From: Spirosoma telluris
Lineage (GTDB): Bacteria; Bacteroidota; Bacteroidia; Cytophagales; Spirosomataceae
Assembly (NCBI GenBank): GCA_003259005.1
Contig: QLII01000001.1
Location: 3,798,501 to 3,862,500, forward strand
Reading direction: 5' to 3'
Length of the DNA stretch: 64,000 nt
Below, piece by piece: positions 19,276 through 28,432 of the stretch (its first letter is position 1; every line of letters begins with the position of its first letter). The position numbers and the translations under genes are program-made. Below the pieces are notes generated by a model. It saw only the letters and a program-made list of their open reading frames with translations. It had not been told where the DNA came from and ran no database searches.

Positions 19276-20046
19276 TTGTTTAACTATATCAAGTAACTCA
19301 ACATCAAAGATTAATGTTGAGCCGGGTTTAATGTCGGCACCGGCTGCCCGGTCGCCATAGGCTAAATCAGAGGGAATGAACAGCTTCCATTTTGAGCCTA
19401 CTGGCATCAGTTGGAGCGCTTCCGTCCAGCCTCTGATTACTTCAGTAACACCGAATTCAGCTGGTGTACCGCGTTCTACAGAACTATCGAATACTTTACC
19501 GTCGATCAGTCGCCCTGTATAATGTACTTTAACTCGATCCGATGCCGTTGGTTTAGCACCAGTCCCTTCTTTTTCAACGGAATACTGTAAACCGCTGGCG
19601 GTAGTCACTACCCCTGCTTTTGTTTTATTCTCAGCCAGGAATGCACTGCCAATTTTTTTGTTTTCAGCAGAAGCTTTCATGCCTTCTGCATTGCGGGCTG
19701 TCATTTGCTTCTGCATAAAATTGTTCATCACCTGGCTGCACTGTGCCTGTGACAGCAGCGTTTCCTGACCTTTCATGGCATCTTGTAAGCCGCGCACAAG
19801 TAAGGCATTGTTGAGGTCAGAGATTCCCTGTTGCTTCAGATTTTGAGCCATGAACACCCCAATGCTGTAACTGATTGAATCTTGAGTAGAAGCTATCGTT
19901 GTTTCTGCCGTTGCGGGTTTAGCTGCTGTAGCTGGTTTGGCCGAAGCCGATTTTTTAACGACAGGTTTTTTAACTTGTGCAGTCGCAGAACCAGCGACAA
20001 AAACGGCCGACGCAATACCGGCCAGCATCCATTGATTAAACTTCAT
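19273..20046 (-). CDS. FKBP-type peptidyl-prolyl cis-trans isomerase (FkpA/Mip-like)
   Basis: The 257-residue protein has a signal peptide ending in GSATAQ, an Ala/Lys/Pro-rich linker, an N-terminal helical dimerisation domain (DSISYSIGVFMAQNLKQQGI onward, residues 57-140) and an FKBP domain at 165-255. FKBP marks are VKVHYTGRLIDGKVFDSS, GWTEALQLMPVGSKWKLFIP and YGDRAAG...STLIFDVELLDI. It assists folding of exported proteins in the periplasm. A near-consensus -7 word (TACCTTTC, minus strand) lies at 20075-20082. Confidence 0.93.
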   Translation of the reverse strand: MKFNQWMLAGIASAVFVAGSATAQVKKPVVKKSASAKPATAAKPATAETTIASTQDSISYSIGVFMAQNLKQQGISDLNNALLVRGLQDAMKGQETLLSQAQCSQVMNNFMQKQMTARNAEGMKASAENKKIGSAFLAENKTKAGVVTTASGLQYSVEKEGTGAKPTASDRVKVHYTGRLIDGKVFDSSVERGTPAEFGVTEVIRGWTEALQLMPVGSKWKLFIPSDLAYGDRAAGADIKPGSTLIFDVELLDIVKQ

Positions 20047-20420
20047 GCGAAAATGAAACGTGGTGTATGTAAACGAAAGGTAATGCTATTGAAACGTGAA
20101 TGAATAGGATAAAAGTTTAGCTATGGGTTGATTCCGCCAAAAAATTGTTAGTTAACCCTTTCCAATCATACCCTAATTCTATATTGAATTAAGGTATTAA
20201 AAGTAGCTGAAAATTTGGCTTATGTCAATTTTGATTGCTTAAAGTACCGTTAATTTGGATGAACGGTTTCGTATGCCCGACCAATGGTGAATGGGTTAAA
20301 CACATTATATCGGAAAAGTCTAACATTCAGCCGTTGTTTCTGTGTTTCATCGCATTTTTATTAAATTTTAATCGTACCTTTGCGCCCGAAAATTCAATAT
20401 TAAAATCTCATTATACACAT
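20047..20420. other. Divergent promoter region of FKBP and atpA
   Basis: TACCTTTG at 20375-20382 is a perfect -7 word for atpA, 38 bases before its ATG; no good TTTG is found at the expected distance. The frame open upstream of the atpA ATG (from 20235) has no family similarity and is not counted as coding. Confidence 0.6.
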
Positions 20421-21995
20421 ATGGAATCCGTAAGACCCGACGAGATATCAGCCATTCTGCGCCAGCAACTGGCCGGAACCCAAACCGAGGCTGAACTCGA
20501 AGAAGTCGGTACGGTGCTGCAAATCGGCGACGGCGTAGCGCGTATCTACGGCCTCTCGAAGGTGCAGGCCGGCGAATTGCTGTCGTTTGACAATGGGCTT
20601 CAGGCCATGGCGCTGAACCTCGAAGAAGATAATGTCGGAGCTGTATTGCTCGGCGATTATTCGGAAATCAAAGAAGGCGATACCGTTAAACGTACTGACC
20701 AGATTGCCTACGTAAACGTGGGCGATGGTATTCTTGGCCGCGTGGTCAACACGCTTGGTCTGCCAATTGATGGTATGGGCCCGATTCAGGGCGAGCTGTT
20801 TCAAATGCCTCTGGAACGCAAAGCGCCGGGCGTAATTTTCCGTCAGCCGGTAAATGAACCACTCCAAACAGGTATTAAGGCTATCGACGCCATGATCCCC
20901 ATCGGGCGTGGTCAGCGTGAATTGATTATCGGTGACCGTCAGACGGGTAAAACTGCGGTGGCTATTGATACTATTATCAACCAGAAAGAATTTTACGATA
21001 AAGGCCAACCGGTATTCTGTATCTACGTAGCCTGCGGTCAGAAAGCGTCGACCGTGAAAATGGTCGAGCAAACGCTTCGTAAAGCAGGTGCTATGGAGTA
21101 TACCGTTATCGTAGCGGCCAATGCATCGGACCCATCGCCAATGCAGTTCTTTGCGCCATTTACGGGTGCCGCCATCGGCGAGTTCTTCCGGGATACAGGC
21201 CGTCCTGCGCTGGTTGTTTATGACGATTTGTCGAAACAGGCCGTTGCTTACCGCGAAGTATCGCTGCTGCTGCGTCGCCCACCAGGCCGTGAGGCTTATC
21301 CAGGAGACGTATTCTACCTGCACAGCCGCTTATTAGAGCGGGCCGCAAAAATCAACGCCAACGACGACATTGCGAAAACAATGAACGACCTGCCACCAAG
21401 TCTGAAAGACAAAGTGAAAGGTGGCGGTTCGCTAACCGCGTTGCCGATCATTGAAACCCAGGCTGGTGACGTATCCGCTTATATTCCGACAAACGTAATT
21501 TCGATTACAGATGGTCAGATCTTCCTGGAGTCGAACTTGTTTAACTCAGGTATCCGTCCTGCCATCAACGTTGGTATTTCGGTATCGCGGGTGGGTGGTA
21601 ATGCCCAAATCAAGTCGATGAAGAAAGTGGCGGGTACGCTGAAACTCGATCAGGCTCAGTTCCGTGAATTGGAAGCCTTCGCGAAGTTCGGTTCTGACCT
21701 TGATGCCTCAACGAAACTTACCATCGAACGTGGTCGTCGTAACCAGGAGATGTTGAAACAGCCACAGTATTCGCCAGTTCCAGTTGAACAGCAGGTAGCT
21801 ATTATCTACGCTTCGACGAATGGATTACTTGATAAAGTGCCAGTCAATAAAGTGAAAGCATTTGAAAGTGAGTTCGGCATGGTACTGAGCGCACAGTATC
21901 CAAACGTTCTGAACGACCTGCGCGCTGGTAAACTGACCGACGAAGCTACGGCAACGCTCAAGAAAGTAGCCGCTGACCTTTCAGCTCAATATTAA
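20421..21995 (+). CDS. atpA: ATP synthase F1 subunit alpha
   Basis: The 524-residue protein from the ATG at 20421 (MESVRPDEISAILRQQL) has normal alpha-subunit length. The P-loop GDRQTGKT is at residues 171-178. VYDDLSKQAVAYREVSLLLRRPPGREAYPGDVFYLHSRLLERAAK is split across the conserved nucleotide-binding core, and the alpha-specific arginine lies in SVSRVGG. Alpha binds non-catalytic ATP and forms the hexamer with beta. Only atpG follows; atpH, atpF, atpE, atpB and atpD are not in the window, so the F-type operon is split, which is common in this phylum. Confidence 0.98.
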   Translation: MESVRPDEISAILRQQLAGTQTEAELEEVGTVLQIGDGVARIYGLSKVQAGELLSFDNGLQAMALNLEEDNVGAVLLGDYSEIKEGDTVKRTDQIAYVNVGDGILGRVVNTLGLPIDGMGPIQGELFQMPLERKAPGVIFRQPVNEPLQTGIKAIDAMIPIGRGQRELIIGDRQTGKTAVAIDTIINQKEFYDKGQPVFCIYVACGQKASTVKMVEQTLRKAGAMEYTVIVAANASDPSPMQFFAPFTGAAIGEFFRDTGRPALVVYDDLSKQAVAYREVSLLLRRPPGREAYPGDVFYLHSRLLERAAKINANDDIAKTMNDLPPSLKDKVKGGGSLTALPIIETQAGDVSAYIPTNVISITDGQIFLESNLFNSGIRPAINVGISVSRVGGNAQIKSMKKVAGTLKLDQAQFRELEAFAKFGSDLDASTKLTIERGRRNQEMLKQPQYSPVPVEQQVAIIYASTNGLLDKVPVNKVKAFESEFGMVLSAQYPNVLNDLRAGKLTDEATATLKKVAADLSAQY

Positions 21996-22004
21996 AAGCA
22001 GTCT

Positions 22005-22075
22005 TTAGTCGATAGTCAACAGTCGTCAGTATTTTACTAGCTACTATTGACTATTGACTGATGGCTAACGACTAA
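22005..22075. repeat. Imperfect hairpin of the TAGTCAACAGTC word family in the atpA-atpG gap
   Basis: Bases 22005-22024 pair with 22056-22075 at about 16 of 20 positions. It fills almost the entire 84-base gap and may affect the relative amounts of alpha and gamma, which is only inference. Confidence 0.6.
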
Positions 22076-22079
22076 CACC

Positions 22080-22964
22080 ATGGCATCCTTAAAAGAAGTA
22101 CGCGCCCGGATCTCGTCGATTAACTCGACTCAGCAGATTACTAAAGCCATGAAAATGGTGGCGGCTGCCAAGTTGCGCCGGGCGCAGGAGAACATAACGC
22201 AATTACGGCCTTATGCCCAGAAGCTGAGCCAAATGCTCGGAACGGTTTCTGCAGGGGCTGAAACGGCTTCGGAAAGTCCTTACCAGCAGCAACGTTCCAT
22301 TGAACGTGTGTTGCTCATCGTTGTTACATCCGATCGGGGTCTGTGTGGCGCCTTTAATACAAATGCCGTAAAAGGTGCGCTGGCACTTATCGACGAAAAA
22401 TATTCGTCGCAGGCGCGTTCAGGGAATGTTGAAATTATGGCCATCGGTAAGAAAGGAGCAGAAGCGTTCCTGCGCCGGGGATTTAAAGTCAACACCTCGC
22501 ACCTCGATATTTTCGGTTCGCTGAACTTTACTACGGTTCGTGCGGCTGCCGAAGATGCTATGGACGGATTTGCCAATGGACGCTATGATGTTGTTGAGGT
22601 AATCTACAATGAGTTCAAGAACGCAGCGATGCAGATCGTGCGGGCAGAACAAATGTTACCTATTGTTGCCACAACTCCTCCGGCTGGTTCGTCGGCTTCG
22701 ATCAACTATATCTTTGAGCCATCGGAAGTAGAAATCGTTACGGAACTGATTCCCAAAACGATTAAGATTCAATTATACAAAGCCGTCTTAGATTCCAATG
22801 CATCAGAGCACGGTGCCCGGATGACGGCCATGGATAAAGCAACCGAAAACGCGGGCGAACTCCTGAAAGAACTTCGTCTGGTATATAACCGAACACGTCA
22901 GGCTGCTATTACTACTGAGATTCTCGAAATTGTAGGTGGTGCCGAAGCACTTGCCAGTGCCTAG
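22080..22964 (+). CDS. atpG: ATP synthase F1 subunit gamma
   Basis: The 294-residue protein starts MASLKEVRARISSINSTQQI, the typical gamma N-terminus, followed by TKAMKMVAAAKLRRAQ. The C-terminus EHGARMTAMDKATENAGELL with RQAAITTEILEIVGGAEAL is also diagnostic. Gamma is the central rotor shaft of F1. It is co-transcribed with atpA and ends at a very strong terminator. Confidence 0.98.
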   Translation: MASLKEVRARISSINSTQQITKAMKMVAAAKLRRAQENITQLRPYAQKLSQMLGTVSAGAETASESPYQQQRSIERVLLIVVTSDRGLCGAFNTNAVKGALALIDEKYSSQARSGNVEIMAIGKKGAEAFLRRGFKVNTSHLDIFGSLNFTTVRAAAEDAMDGFANGRYDVVEVIYNEFKNAAMQIVRAEQMLPIVATTPPAGSSASINYIFEPSEVEIVTELIPKTIKIQLYKAVLDSNASEHGARMTAMDKATENAGELLKELRLVYNRTRQAAITTEILEIVGGAEALASA

Positions 22965-22982
22965 AGCTAACCAGATTTAAGT

Positions 22983-23030
22983 ATACAAAACGAAGCCGCT
23001 ATCTGTTTAGATAGCGGCTTCGTTTTGTAT
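22983..23030 (+). terminator. Terminator of atpA-atpG
   Basis: A perfect 22-base stem (22983-23004 with 23009-23030) closes on a 4-base loop. The nearly symmetric stem could also act on the opposite strand. A T-run follows at 23036. Confidence 0.92.
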
Positions 23031-23404
23031 AAGGCTTTTTTTGCGAACGCATTGCAACGGTTTGCCTTCTTATAGCGTCATAGATAAAGAATAGGTAAGC
23101 ATTTTTGGGTAAGTTTTTCTGACATCATTCTTTGTGTAGCTAGCAACTACTTAAGCGAAAAGCCAGTGCGCTAAAATTACAGAATCGGCTTCTGAAAATG
23201 GAGCGGATTAATACGCCGTTAAATTTAGTTAAATCGACTTATTTATTCTGATTTACAATTAGTTGCAGTTGACCCGGAGTCGATGTCATAAGCTTAAAAT
23301 CGGAACGAATATGACCTAGTTTTAGTTATTTAACTGTCGCATACGAATGACCGTTTTCCGAACGTTTATTAATCGGTTTGACAACAATTAACGACTCAAA
23401 ATAC
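23031..23404. other. Gene-free leader of the DUF4136 gene
   Basis: No gene-like frame, repeat or clear -33/-7 pair is seen. The open frame reaching back to 23378 is in phase with the gene but precedes the lipoprotein signal. Confidence 0.4.
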
Positions 23405-23974
23405 ATGAAATTCAAAGGCATAATCACCAGTCTGTTCGTCGTCGGTACGCTGGCGTCCTGCGCCCCGGCCATTACGGTCAAGTACGACTACGATCCTAAA
23501 GTAAATGTTCGGCAGTTTTCAACCTATCGCATTGAAGCTGACCGTCAACGTAACGCCGACCCCATTGTTGGGAGCAACCTGAATCAACGCCGAATTGCCG
23601 ACGCGCTCGATCAGTCGCTCAAGGCACGTGGCTATAAGCCCGTAACTCAGGGGGAAGCCGATCTGATTGTTCGGTTCTTTATGGACTCGAAAGACAAACA
23701 GCAAATTCAGTCGAACAACATGTACTCACCTTATTCATGGTGGTATGGCGGTATGGGTAATAATGTATACTCTCGGCAATATGAAGAAAACCGGGTAGTT
23801 GTCAACGTATCTGATGCGCGCACCAATGATATCATCTGGCAAGGTTGGGCAACGGGTCAGCTAAACACCCGCAACAAGGAGCGCGACCGCGATCAGGCTT
23901 TCCGTGAAACGGTGACGAGTATCATGAAAAACTTCCCCGAGAGCGCTGGCCAGGATTATGGCGCAGCTCGCTAA
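23405..23974 (+). CDS. DUF4136 lipoprotein
   Basis: From the ATG at 23405 the protein is 189 residues, with a lipoprotein signal (MKFKGIITSLFVVGTLASCA) whose lipobox Cys is residue 19. The start at 23378 would bury the signal and is rejected. DUF4136 marks are VKYDYDPKVNVRQFSTYRI, IADALDQSLKARGYKPV, EADLIVRFFMD and IIWQGWATGQLN. The family is periplasmic or outer-membrane anchored and of unknown function. A terminator follows 12 bases downstream. Confidence 0.85.
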   Translation: MKFKGIITSLFVVGTLASCAPAITVKYDYDPKVNVRQFSTYRIEADRQRNADPIVGSNLNQRRIADALDQSLKARGYKPVTQGEADLIVRFFMDSKDKQQIQSNNMYSPYSWWYGGMGNNVYSRQYEENRVVVNVSDARTNDIIWQGWATGQLNTRNKERDRDQAFRETVTSIMKNFPESAGQDYGAAR

Positions 23975-23986
23975 CAGGATGAGTGA

Positions 23987-24032
23987 CCATAAAAAAACCT
24001 ATCGTCTAAACAGATGGTAGGTTTTTTTATGG
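23987..24032 (+). terminator. Terminator of DUF4136 gene
   Basis: A 21-base stem (23987-24007 with 24012-24032) with A7 and T7 tracts in the arms and a 4-base loop; one or two mismatches. Confidence 0.9.
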
Positions 24033-24073
24033 CCATAGCTTTTTGCTAATTTGTGGCCGCTTTATTTTTTATC

Positions 24074-24376
24074 ATGCCTGTCGTAAGCCGAAGTGTTATT
24101 TATTCGCTTATCGCAGTAGTCCTTGTACTATTGTTGGGCATTGCGGCATTGCTCAGTGTGTCTTATCAGCGGCATCAGCGGCTCGAAGATGCCACTATTG
24201 ACTTTCAGCGGAATCTTACACAGAAGGAAAGTAGAATAGTGGATTTACAGGCTAAACTTGCCAATTGCGATACCGTTCAAACCAATGCTCCAATTGATAC
24301 GTCCTGGAGTACAGCTGCATCAGCCAAAGAATCAGATTCGACGCAAACTACCAGCCAATCTCCGCCTAAGTGGTAA
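24074..24376 (+). CDS. Small membrane-anchored coiled protein, unknown
   Basis: From the ATG at 24074 there are 100 residues: one membrane helix (about 8-30, SVIYSLIAVVLVLLLGIAAL), a charged helical segment (RLEDATIDFQRNLTQKESRI) that could be a short coiled coil, and a Ser/Thr/Gln-rich tail. The layout resembles small division- or envelope-associated membrane proteins, but I recognise no family. It stands alone between a terminator and a repeat. Confidence 0.5.
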   Translation: MPVVSRSVIYSLIAVVLVLLLGIAALLSVSYQRHQRLEDATIDFQRNLTQKESRIVDLQAKLANCDTVQTNAPIDTSWSTAASAKESDSTQTTSQSPPKW

Positions 24377-24458
24377 TTGGGTATTGAGTCATTGGTTAAT
24401 AGACATTGCAACTCCCGAATTCACCTTAAGTACTAAGACAAAATTGTTTGTAGGTTGA

Positions 24459-24533
24459 TTCTATAGATTCTTTAGGTACTATTGCTTATGAATCTGACGA
24501 TTATCAACAATAGAATCTAAAGAATCTATAGAA
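24459..24533. repeat. Hairpin of the GATTCTATTG word family
   Basis: A 26-base arm (24459-24484) pairs with 24508-24533 with three mismatches; the word is TATAGATTCTTTAG. It is related to 12241-12393 and sits between convergent genes. Confidence 0.8.
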
Positions 24534-24551
24534 CCAAATTTGGTCAAGTAC

Positions 24552-25466
24552 TCATTTCAGAAATTTTTCAATTGTCTGACGAATAATCTGCTGGCTTGTG
24601 GCAGAATTATAGCCCGGTTTTTGGGCTGTTGCAGCTAATCCATCCAGTTCCCGACTCAATACGCTGCCTTTTACCTGACCTTTTATGGCTATAGCATCCC
24701 GCTTGGGCAATAGTTCGTTCCAAACCGTGCGAACATCAGCCCAATAAGCCCGGTTTTTGGACCACCAATCTTTAGCAGCCTGGCATTCTTTCTCATCGGT
24801 ACGTTTATAGGTGTTCAATCCTTTTTCGGACGCCAGCAGTTGGTCACCTGCTTCAGTACGGATGATTTTGTCGTTGTCCTGTTCGTGTATGTAGCCGTCT
24901 GGACGAATTTCGTGGTGATTCGTCCGACGCATGACGTTGTAATCGGTGCGCTTGGTGTATTCGCGACGAGGTAAGGGGGCATCAACTGTACTTTCCCAAT
25001 AATGACGGCCATCGGCATGAATCCAGGTGGCCGAGCCTTCGTAACGAGGGCTATCATCGACTTCAAAAACCTTTTGCGTCCATTGACCTTTGACCTGAGA
25101 AGCCGGTAGCTTTTCGCGTTTCCAGGACGCATTCTGATCGAATTTGAGCAAGCTGGTATTCTGATACAGCCAGTCTTCGCGCCAATGTTTAACAATCATC
25201 GAATCGCTTACAACCAGCAGGTGTTGAATAACGAGTTTGGTTGGGGATTCCTCTTCTACAAATACCCACTCCGTGCCTTTAGCCGTGTATCGGTCTTTAA
25301 AGGTGTATGTTTTGTCGGGTGAGAACGTCTCTGCATAAAGAAAGCTGACATCATGACAACCACACTGCCCCTTAATAGCAGCTATGTCTTCGGTTTTGGG
25401 AGCCGTTTGGGCAAATAGATTGCTGGTTACTAACAGCAAGGGAGCGATTATTCCTGTGAAACGCAT
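24552..25466 (-). CDS. DUF6607-like secreted protein of the heme locus
   Basis: The 304-residue protein has a signal peptide ending in NLFAQT and a largely beta-sheet-like body rich in Trp, Tyr and charged residues (WRKREDWLYQ-type strands, GSATWIHADGRHYWESTVDAP). It begins with a Cys pair, GQCGCHDVSF. I place it with DUF6607 from memory of its length, pattern and habit of lying beside HmuY/TonB-receptor genes. It is transcribed divergently from the receptor, from a promoter that mirrors the receptor promoter. A role in iron or heme acquisition is inferred from that context only. Confidence 0.65.
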   Translation of the reverse strand: MRFTGIIAPLLLVTSNLFAQTAPKTEDIAAIKGQCGCHDVSFLYAETFSPDKTYTFKDRYTAKGTEWVFVEEESPTKLVIQHLLVVSDSMIVKHWREDWLYQNTSLLKFDQNASWKREKLPASQVKGQWTQKVFEVDDSPRYEGSATWIHADGRHYWESTVDAPLPRREYTKRTDYNVMRRTNHHEIRPDGYIHEQDNDKIIRTEAGDQLLASEKGLNTYKRTDEKECQAAKDWWSKNRAYWADVRTVWNELLPKRDAIAIKGQVKGSVLSRELDGLAATAQKPGYNSATSQQIIRQTIEKFLK

Positions 25467-25503
25467 ACTGAATGGGATGTTAGGTAAAGTTTAATTGACG
25501 AGA

Positions 25504-25581
25504 CAAAGGTATTTTTATTTAGACTTTTTACAAATAACTTTTTCATTTGTTTGTAATGATTCTAAATAAAGCCTACGTTTG
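25504..25581. promoter_or_regulatory. Symmetric divergent promoter pair with paired operator-like motifs
   Basis: Minus-strand promoter: TACCTTTG (25504-25511) with TTTG 19 bases upstream (25531-25534). Plus-strand promoter: TTTG (25550-25553), 20 bases, then TACGTTTG (25574-25581). The two point outward. In each spacer lies one arm of a perfect 10-base inverted repeat, TTTATTTAGA at 25514-25523 and its complement at 25561-25570. Extended, the two halves agree at 21 of 26 positions, with a second shared block ACAAA. A single dyad-binding repressor could shut both promoters. An iron-responsive regulator such as Fur is plausible from the genes served, but is not shown. Confidence 0.75.
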
Positions 25582-25645
25582 TGGCCAGAGTTCGGAAATG
25601 ACCCAGCCTGTTTGATCTACTAATAGGCCTTTATTCATCAATACG

Positions 25646-27760
25646 ATGCCATCATTACTACTACTTAGTCTAACACTTCTACAACCATTACCGCCCGATA
25701 CTCTGAAAACAAGGGCATTGGATGAAGTGGTTGTAACTGCTACGCGTAACGAGCGGCCAATGGGTGCCTTACCCCTACCCGTTACAGTGATTAATGGGAA
25801 GCAAATTCAGCAAATGGGCAGTCTACGACTCAATGATGTATTACGAGAACAGACTGGTCTTGCCATCGTGACTGATCATGGACAAGGCATTCAGATACAA
25901 GGGTTTGGACCCGATTATACATTGATTCTAGTCGATGGAGAACCCATTGTGGGTCGCACTGCCGGAACCCTCGACCTAACTCGCTTAGCCGTTGGCAATA
26001 TTAAGCAGATTGAAATTGTCAAGGGACCCTCATCGAGCCTGTATGGATCAGAAGCATTGGCTGGAGTCGTGAATATCATTACGCAAACTCCCAATCAAAG
26101 CGGATCAACGACCTCGCGTGGGAGCCTGTCTGCTCGATATGGTGCCAATCAAACCAGCGATTTAAGTGCCGATATTAGTAAACAATGGACAGTAGGAAAG
26201 TCGGGCAAATTAGGCCTTTATGCATTTGGCGACCGGTACCAGTCTGCGGGTTATTCACTATCCAACATATCGGCCCAGTCCCAAACCGGAAGTCAGACAG
26301 TATCACCCTTCACGAATTATACAGCTAACGGACGACTGATCTTTACGTTTTCGCCTAAGCTGAAACTGTCGGTGTCCGGGCGTTATTTTACGGAAAATCA
26401 GAAGAATGATTTCCTTATCGGGTCAACAACGCGCGTATCAGGCCCTGGAACGGTACAGGATTACACCCTGAATCCAGTCCTGACTCATCTAATTTCACCG
26501 AGCTGGAAACTGATTTATCGCTATTACCGCACGGGCTATTATACTAACACGGATCTGCGCTATACCGACACGCGCGAAGAGTACGACGCGAGTTTTTTTC
26601 GGCAGACCTTCAATCGTCCAGAAGTGGTAGCCGAGCGGCTATTCAACCCCAGGAATATTCTTACAGTAGGAGCTGGCTTTATTGCCGAACGTGTGGAAGC
26701 CACCCGCTATACTGAGCGAAAGCAGTTCAATACAACCTATGGATTTGCTCAGTATGAATGGATGCCAACCCTGCGGTGGACTGTTATTGCTGGTGGCCGT
26801 TATGATTCACATAGCCAATATGCCAGTCAGTTTAGTCCGAAACTATCAGCGCGCTATGCCATTAGCCAGGCTTTTGCCTTGCGGGGAAGTATAGGAGTTG
26901 GTTTCAAAGCGCCCGATTTCAGGCAGTTGTATCTAAACTTCGACAACGCGGTGGCGGGATACAGCGTCTTCGGAACGCAGGAAGCCGCTGCTGGTATTGC
27001 CCGCCTGACTCAACAGGGACAAATCGCTGAAATCGTGCTTGACCCCTCTCGCCTGGCTACTATCCAGGCAGAACGCTCGGTGGCTTATAATGTAGGTGCT
27101 CAGTTCAAAGCCCCTCAGTTGCCGCTAACCGCCAGCCTGAACCTATTCCGTAATGACATTAAGGATTTGATTGAAACACAGGTTATTGCCCATAAGACCA
27201 ATGGCCAGAACGTATTCAGCTACAACAATTTAAGCCGGGTTTTCACGCAAGGAGCTGAATTAGAAAGCAGTTGGAAATGGGCCTTGAGAAAGGGTTACCT
27301 AACCTTAAGTGGAGGCTATCAGTACCTGGTGGCTAAAGATAAAGCGGTACTAGAGGGTATAAAAGACGGGAGTGTTTATCGTCGGAATCCAACAACCTTA
27401 GCCAGCGAACGTGTCCAGTTGAGTCAATATGGGGGCTTGTTTAATCGCTCCCGGCATATGGCGAACCTCAAACTGTTTTACGAACAACCCAAGAATGGTT
27501 TCTCGGCTTCCCTGCGGGGCATTTACCGAGGTCGATATGGTTTCGGTGACAGTGATGGCAACCTGATCCTTGACTCTGCTAATGAATATGTTAAGGGCTA
27601 TATCGTATGCAATATTTCGGCGGCTAAAACCTGGAAGTCGCTCACAGTACAAGCAGGCGTAGATAACCTGACGGGTTATACCGACTCTGCGCATATTCCA
27701 AATCTGGCTGGCCGATTATGGTACACAACTCTGCGATGGGCATGGAAAGCCAACTCGTGA
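25646..27760 (+). CDS. TonB-dependent receptor, heme/iron type (HmuR-like)
   Basis: The 704-residue outer-membrane protein has a signal peptide, a TonB box-like start (ALDEVVVTATRNERPMG) and a plug domain at about 35-150 with VDGEPIVGRTAG and IEIVKGPSSSLYGSEALAGVVNIIT. A 22-strand barrel follows, with the usual aromatic C-terminus (LAGRLWYTTLRWAWKANS). There is no STN domain and no N-terminal carboxypeptidase-like domain, so it is of the classic siderophore/heme type rather than SusC. It heads an operon with two small genes and a HmuY-like lipoprotein, so heme or another metal complex is the likely ligand. Confidence 0.9.
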   Translation: MPSLLLLSLTLLQPLPPDTLKTRALDEVVVTATRNERPMGALPLPVTVINGKQIQQMGSLRLNDVLREQTGLAIVTDHGQGIQIQGFGPDYTLILVDGEPIVGRTAGTLDLTRLAVGNIKQIEIVKGPSSSLYGSEALAGVVNIITQTPNQSGSTTSRGSLSARYGANQTSDLSADISKQWTVGKSGKLGLYAFGDRYQSAGYSLSNISAQSQTGSQTVSPFTNYTANGRLIFTFSPKLKLSVSGRYFTENQKNDFLIGSTTRVSGPGTVQDYTLNPVLTHLISPSWKLIYRYYRTGYYTNTDLRYTDTREEYDASFFRQTFNRPEVVAERLFNPRNILTVGAGFIAERVEATRYTERKQFNTTYGFAQYEWMPTLRWTVIAGGRYDSHSQYASQFSPKLSARYAISQAFALRGSIGVGFKAPDFRQLYLNFDNAVAGYSVFGTQEAAAGIARLTQQGQIAEIVLDPSRLATIQAERSVAYNVGAQFKAPQLPLTASLNLFRNDIKDLIETQVIAHKTNGQNVFSYNNLSRVFTQGAELESSWKWALRKGYLTLSGGYQYLVAKDKAVLEGIKDGSVYRRNPTTLASERVQLSQYGGLFNRSRHMANLKLFYEQPKNGFSASLRGIYRGRYGFGDSDGNLILDSANEYVKGYIVCNISAAKTWKSLTVQAGVDNLTGYTDSAHIPNLAGRLWYTTLRWAWKANS

Positions 27761-27816
27761 GAAGGATCAATTGGTAGACTAAATCATCCAGTTTTCACAC
27801 TCAACGCGATAACGAT

Positions 27817-28176
27817 ATGAAATGCCAGTGCCGCATCTTAGCTGATTCTGTTTGTGGGCGTATACTCCTCTATGGCGATGCCGTTCCTGGGGATACCACA
27901 TCGGCAGACCAACATAACATTGCCTTGCAATTCAACAACATTACGCAGTGGTTGTGCTACGAAGATTTTCTGGCTTTGGAGTGGAACGTACGTAGCATCG
28001 ACACAACTGCCTACTTCGATGCGCATCCGTATGAAGAACGCATCCATCTGAGCACGCCGTCACGGTTCCTGACATTCAGTTTCAGGCCCCATGAACTCCT
28101 TGAGTTACGAAAAATGCTAAGCAAAGCGGTGGCGCGACTTCACTGGCTAGAAACCCTTCGGAATGCGCAAAACTAA
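27817..28176 (+). CDS. Small conserved protein of the heme locus (DUF6686-like)
   Basis: The 119-residue soluble protein begins MKCQCRILADSVCGRILLYG with three Cys, followed by a mixed alpha/beta body (NIALQFNNITQWLCYEDFL, HLSTPSRFLTFSFRPHELL). I associate it with DUF6686, small proteins found near TonB receptors and HmuY in Bacteroidetes, with moderate certainty. It lies 56 bases after the receptor and 13 before the next gene, within the operon. It may be a cytoplasmic accessory to metal uptake. Confidence 0.6.
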   Translation: MKCQCRILADSVCGRILLYGDAVPGDTTSADQHNIALQFNNITQWLCYEDFLALEWNVRSIDTTAYFDAHPYEERIHLSTPSRFLTFSFRPHELLELRKMLSKAVARLHWLETLRNAQN

Positions 28177-28189
28177 CGACCCATGAACG

Positions 28190-28405
28190 ATGAAAAACGT
28201 CCTTGTTTTTCGAACCAATATCAATACCGACGAACGGCTCCATCGGGCGGCCTGCCGCTTGTGCAAACTACGCACAATATGCCGCTGGAGCGTTGACCTC
28301 GAAGATTGCGATTGCGTGCTGCGTATTGAAGCAGAAGCTTTAACGGAGGCTGAGGTGATTCGACTTCTGACACGGGCAGGCTTGGACTGTGCTGCATTGA
28401 CCTAA
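28190..28405 (+). CDS. HMA-like small protein
   Basis: The 71 residues fit a beta-alpha-beta-beta-alpha-beta order (KNVLVFRTNI / DERLHRAACRLCKL / CRWSVDLEDCDCVLRIEAE / LTEAEVIRLLTRAGLDC), as in heavy-metal-associated domains. The usual metal motif CxxC between first strand and helix is absent. There is instead a CRLC in the first helix and CDC in the third strand. It is encoded between the DUF6686-like gene and the HmuY-like gene. A metal or heme handling role is an inference. Confidence 0.6.
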   Translation: MKNVLVFRTNINTDERLHRAACRLCKLRTICRWSVDLEDCDCVLRIEAEALTEAEVIRLLTRAGLDCAALT

Positions 28406-28432
28406 CAATAACCATAATACTAACCAATCAAT

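Noticed and set aside
20235..20420. In-phase extension upstream of atpA
   Set aside because: It shows no alpha-subunit similarity, and the perfect -7 promoter word at 20375 lies within it; the ATG at 20421 gives the normal N-terminus.
20448..21323. 291-residue frame on the minus strand
   Set aside because: It is the antisense shadow of atpA; the + strand protein is strongly conserved throughout.
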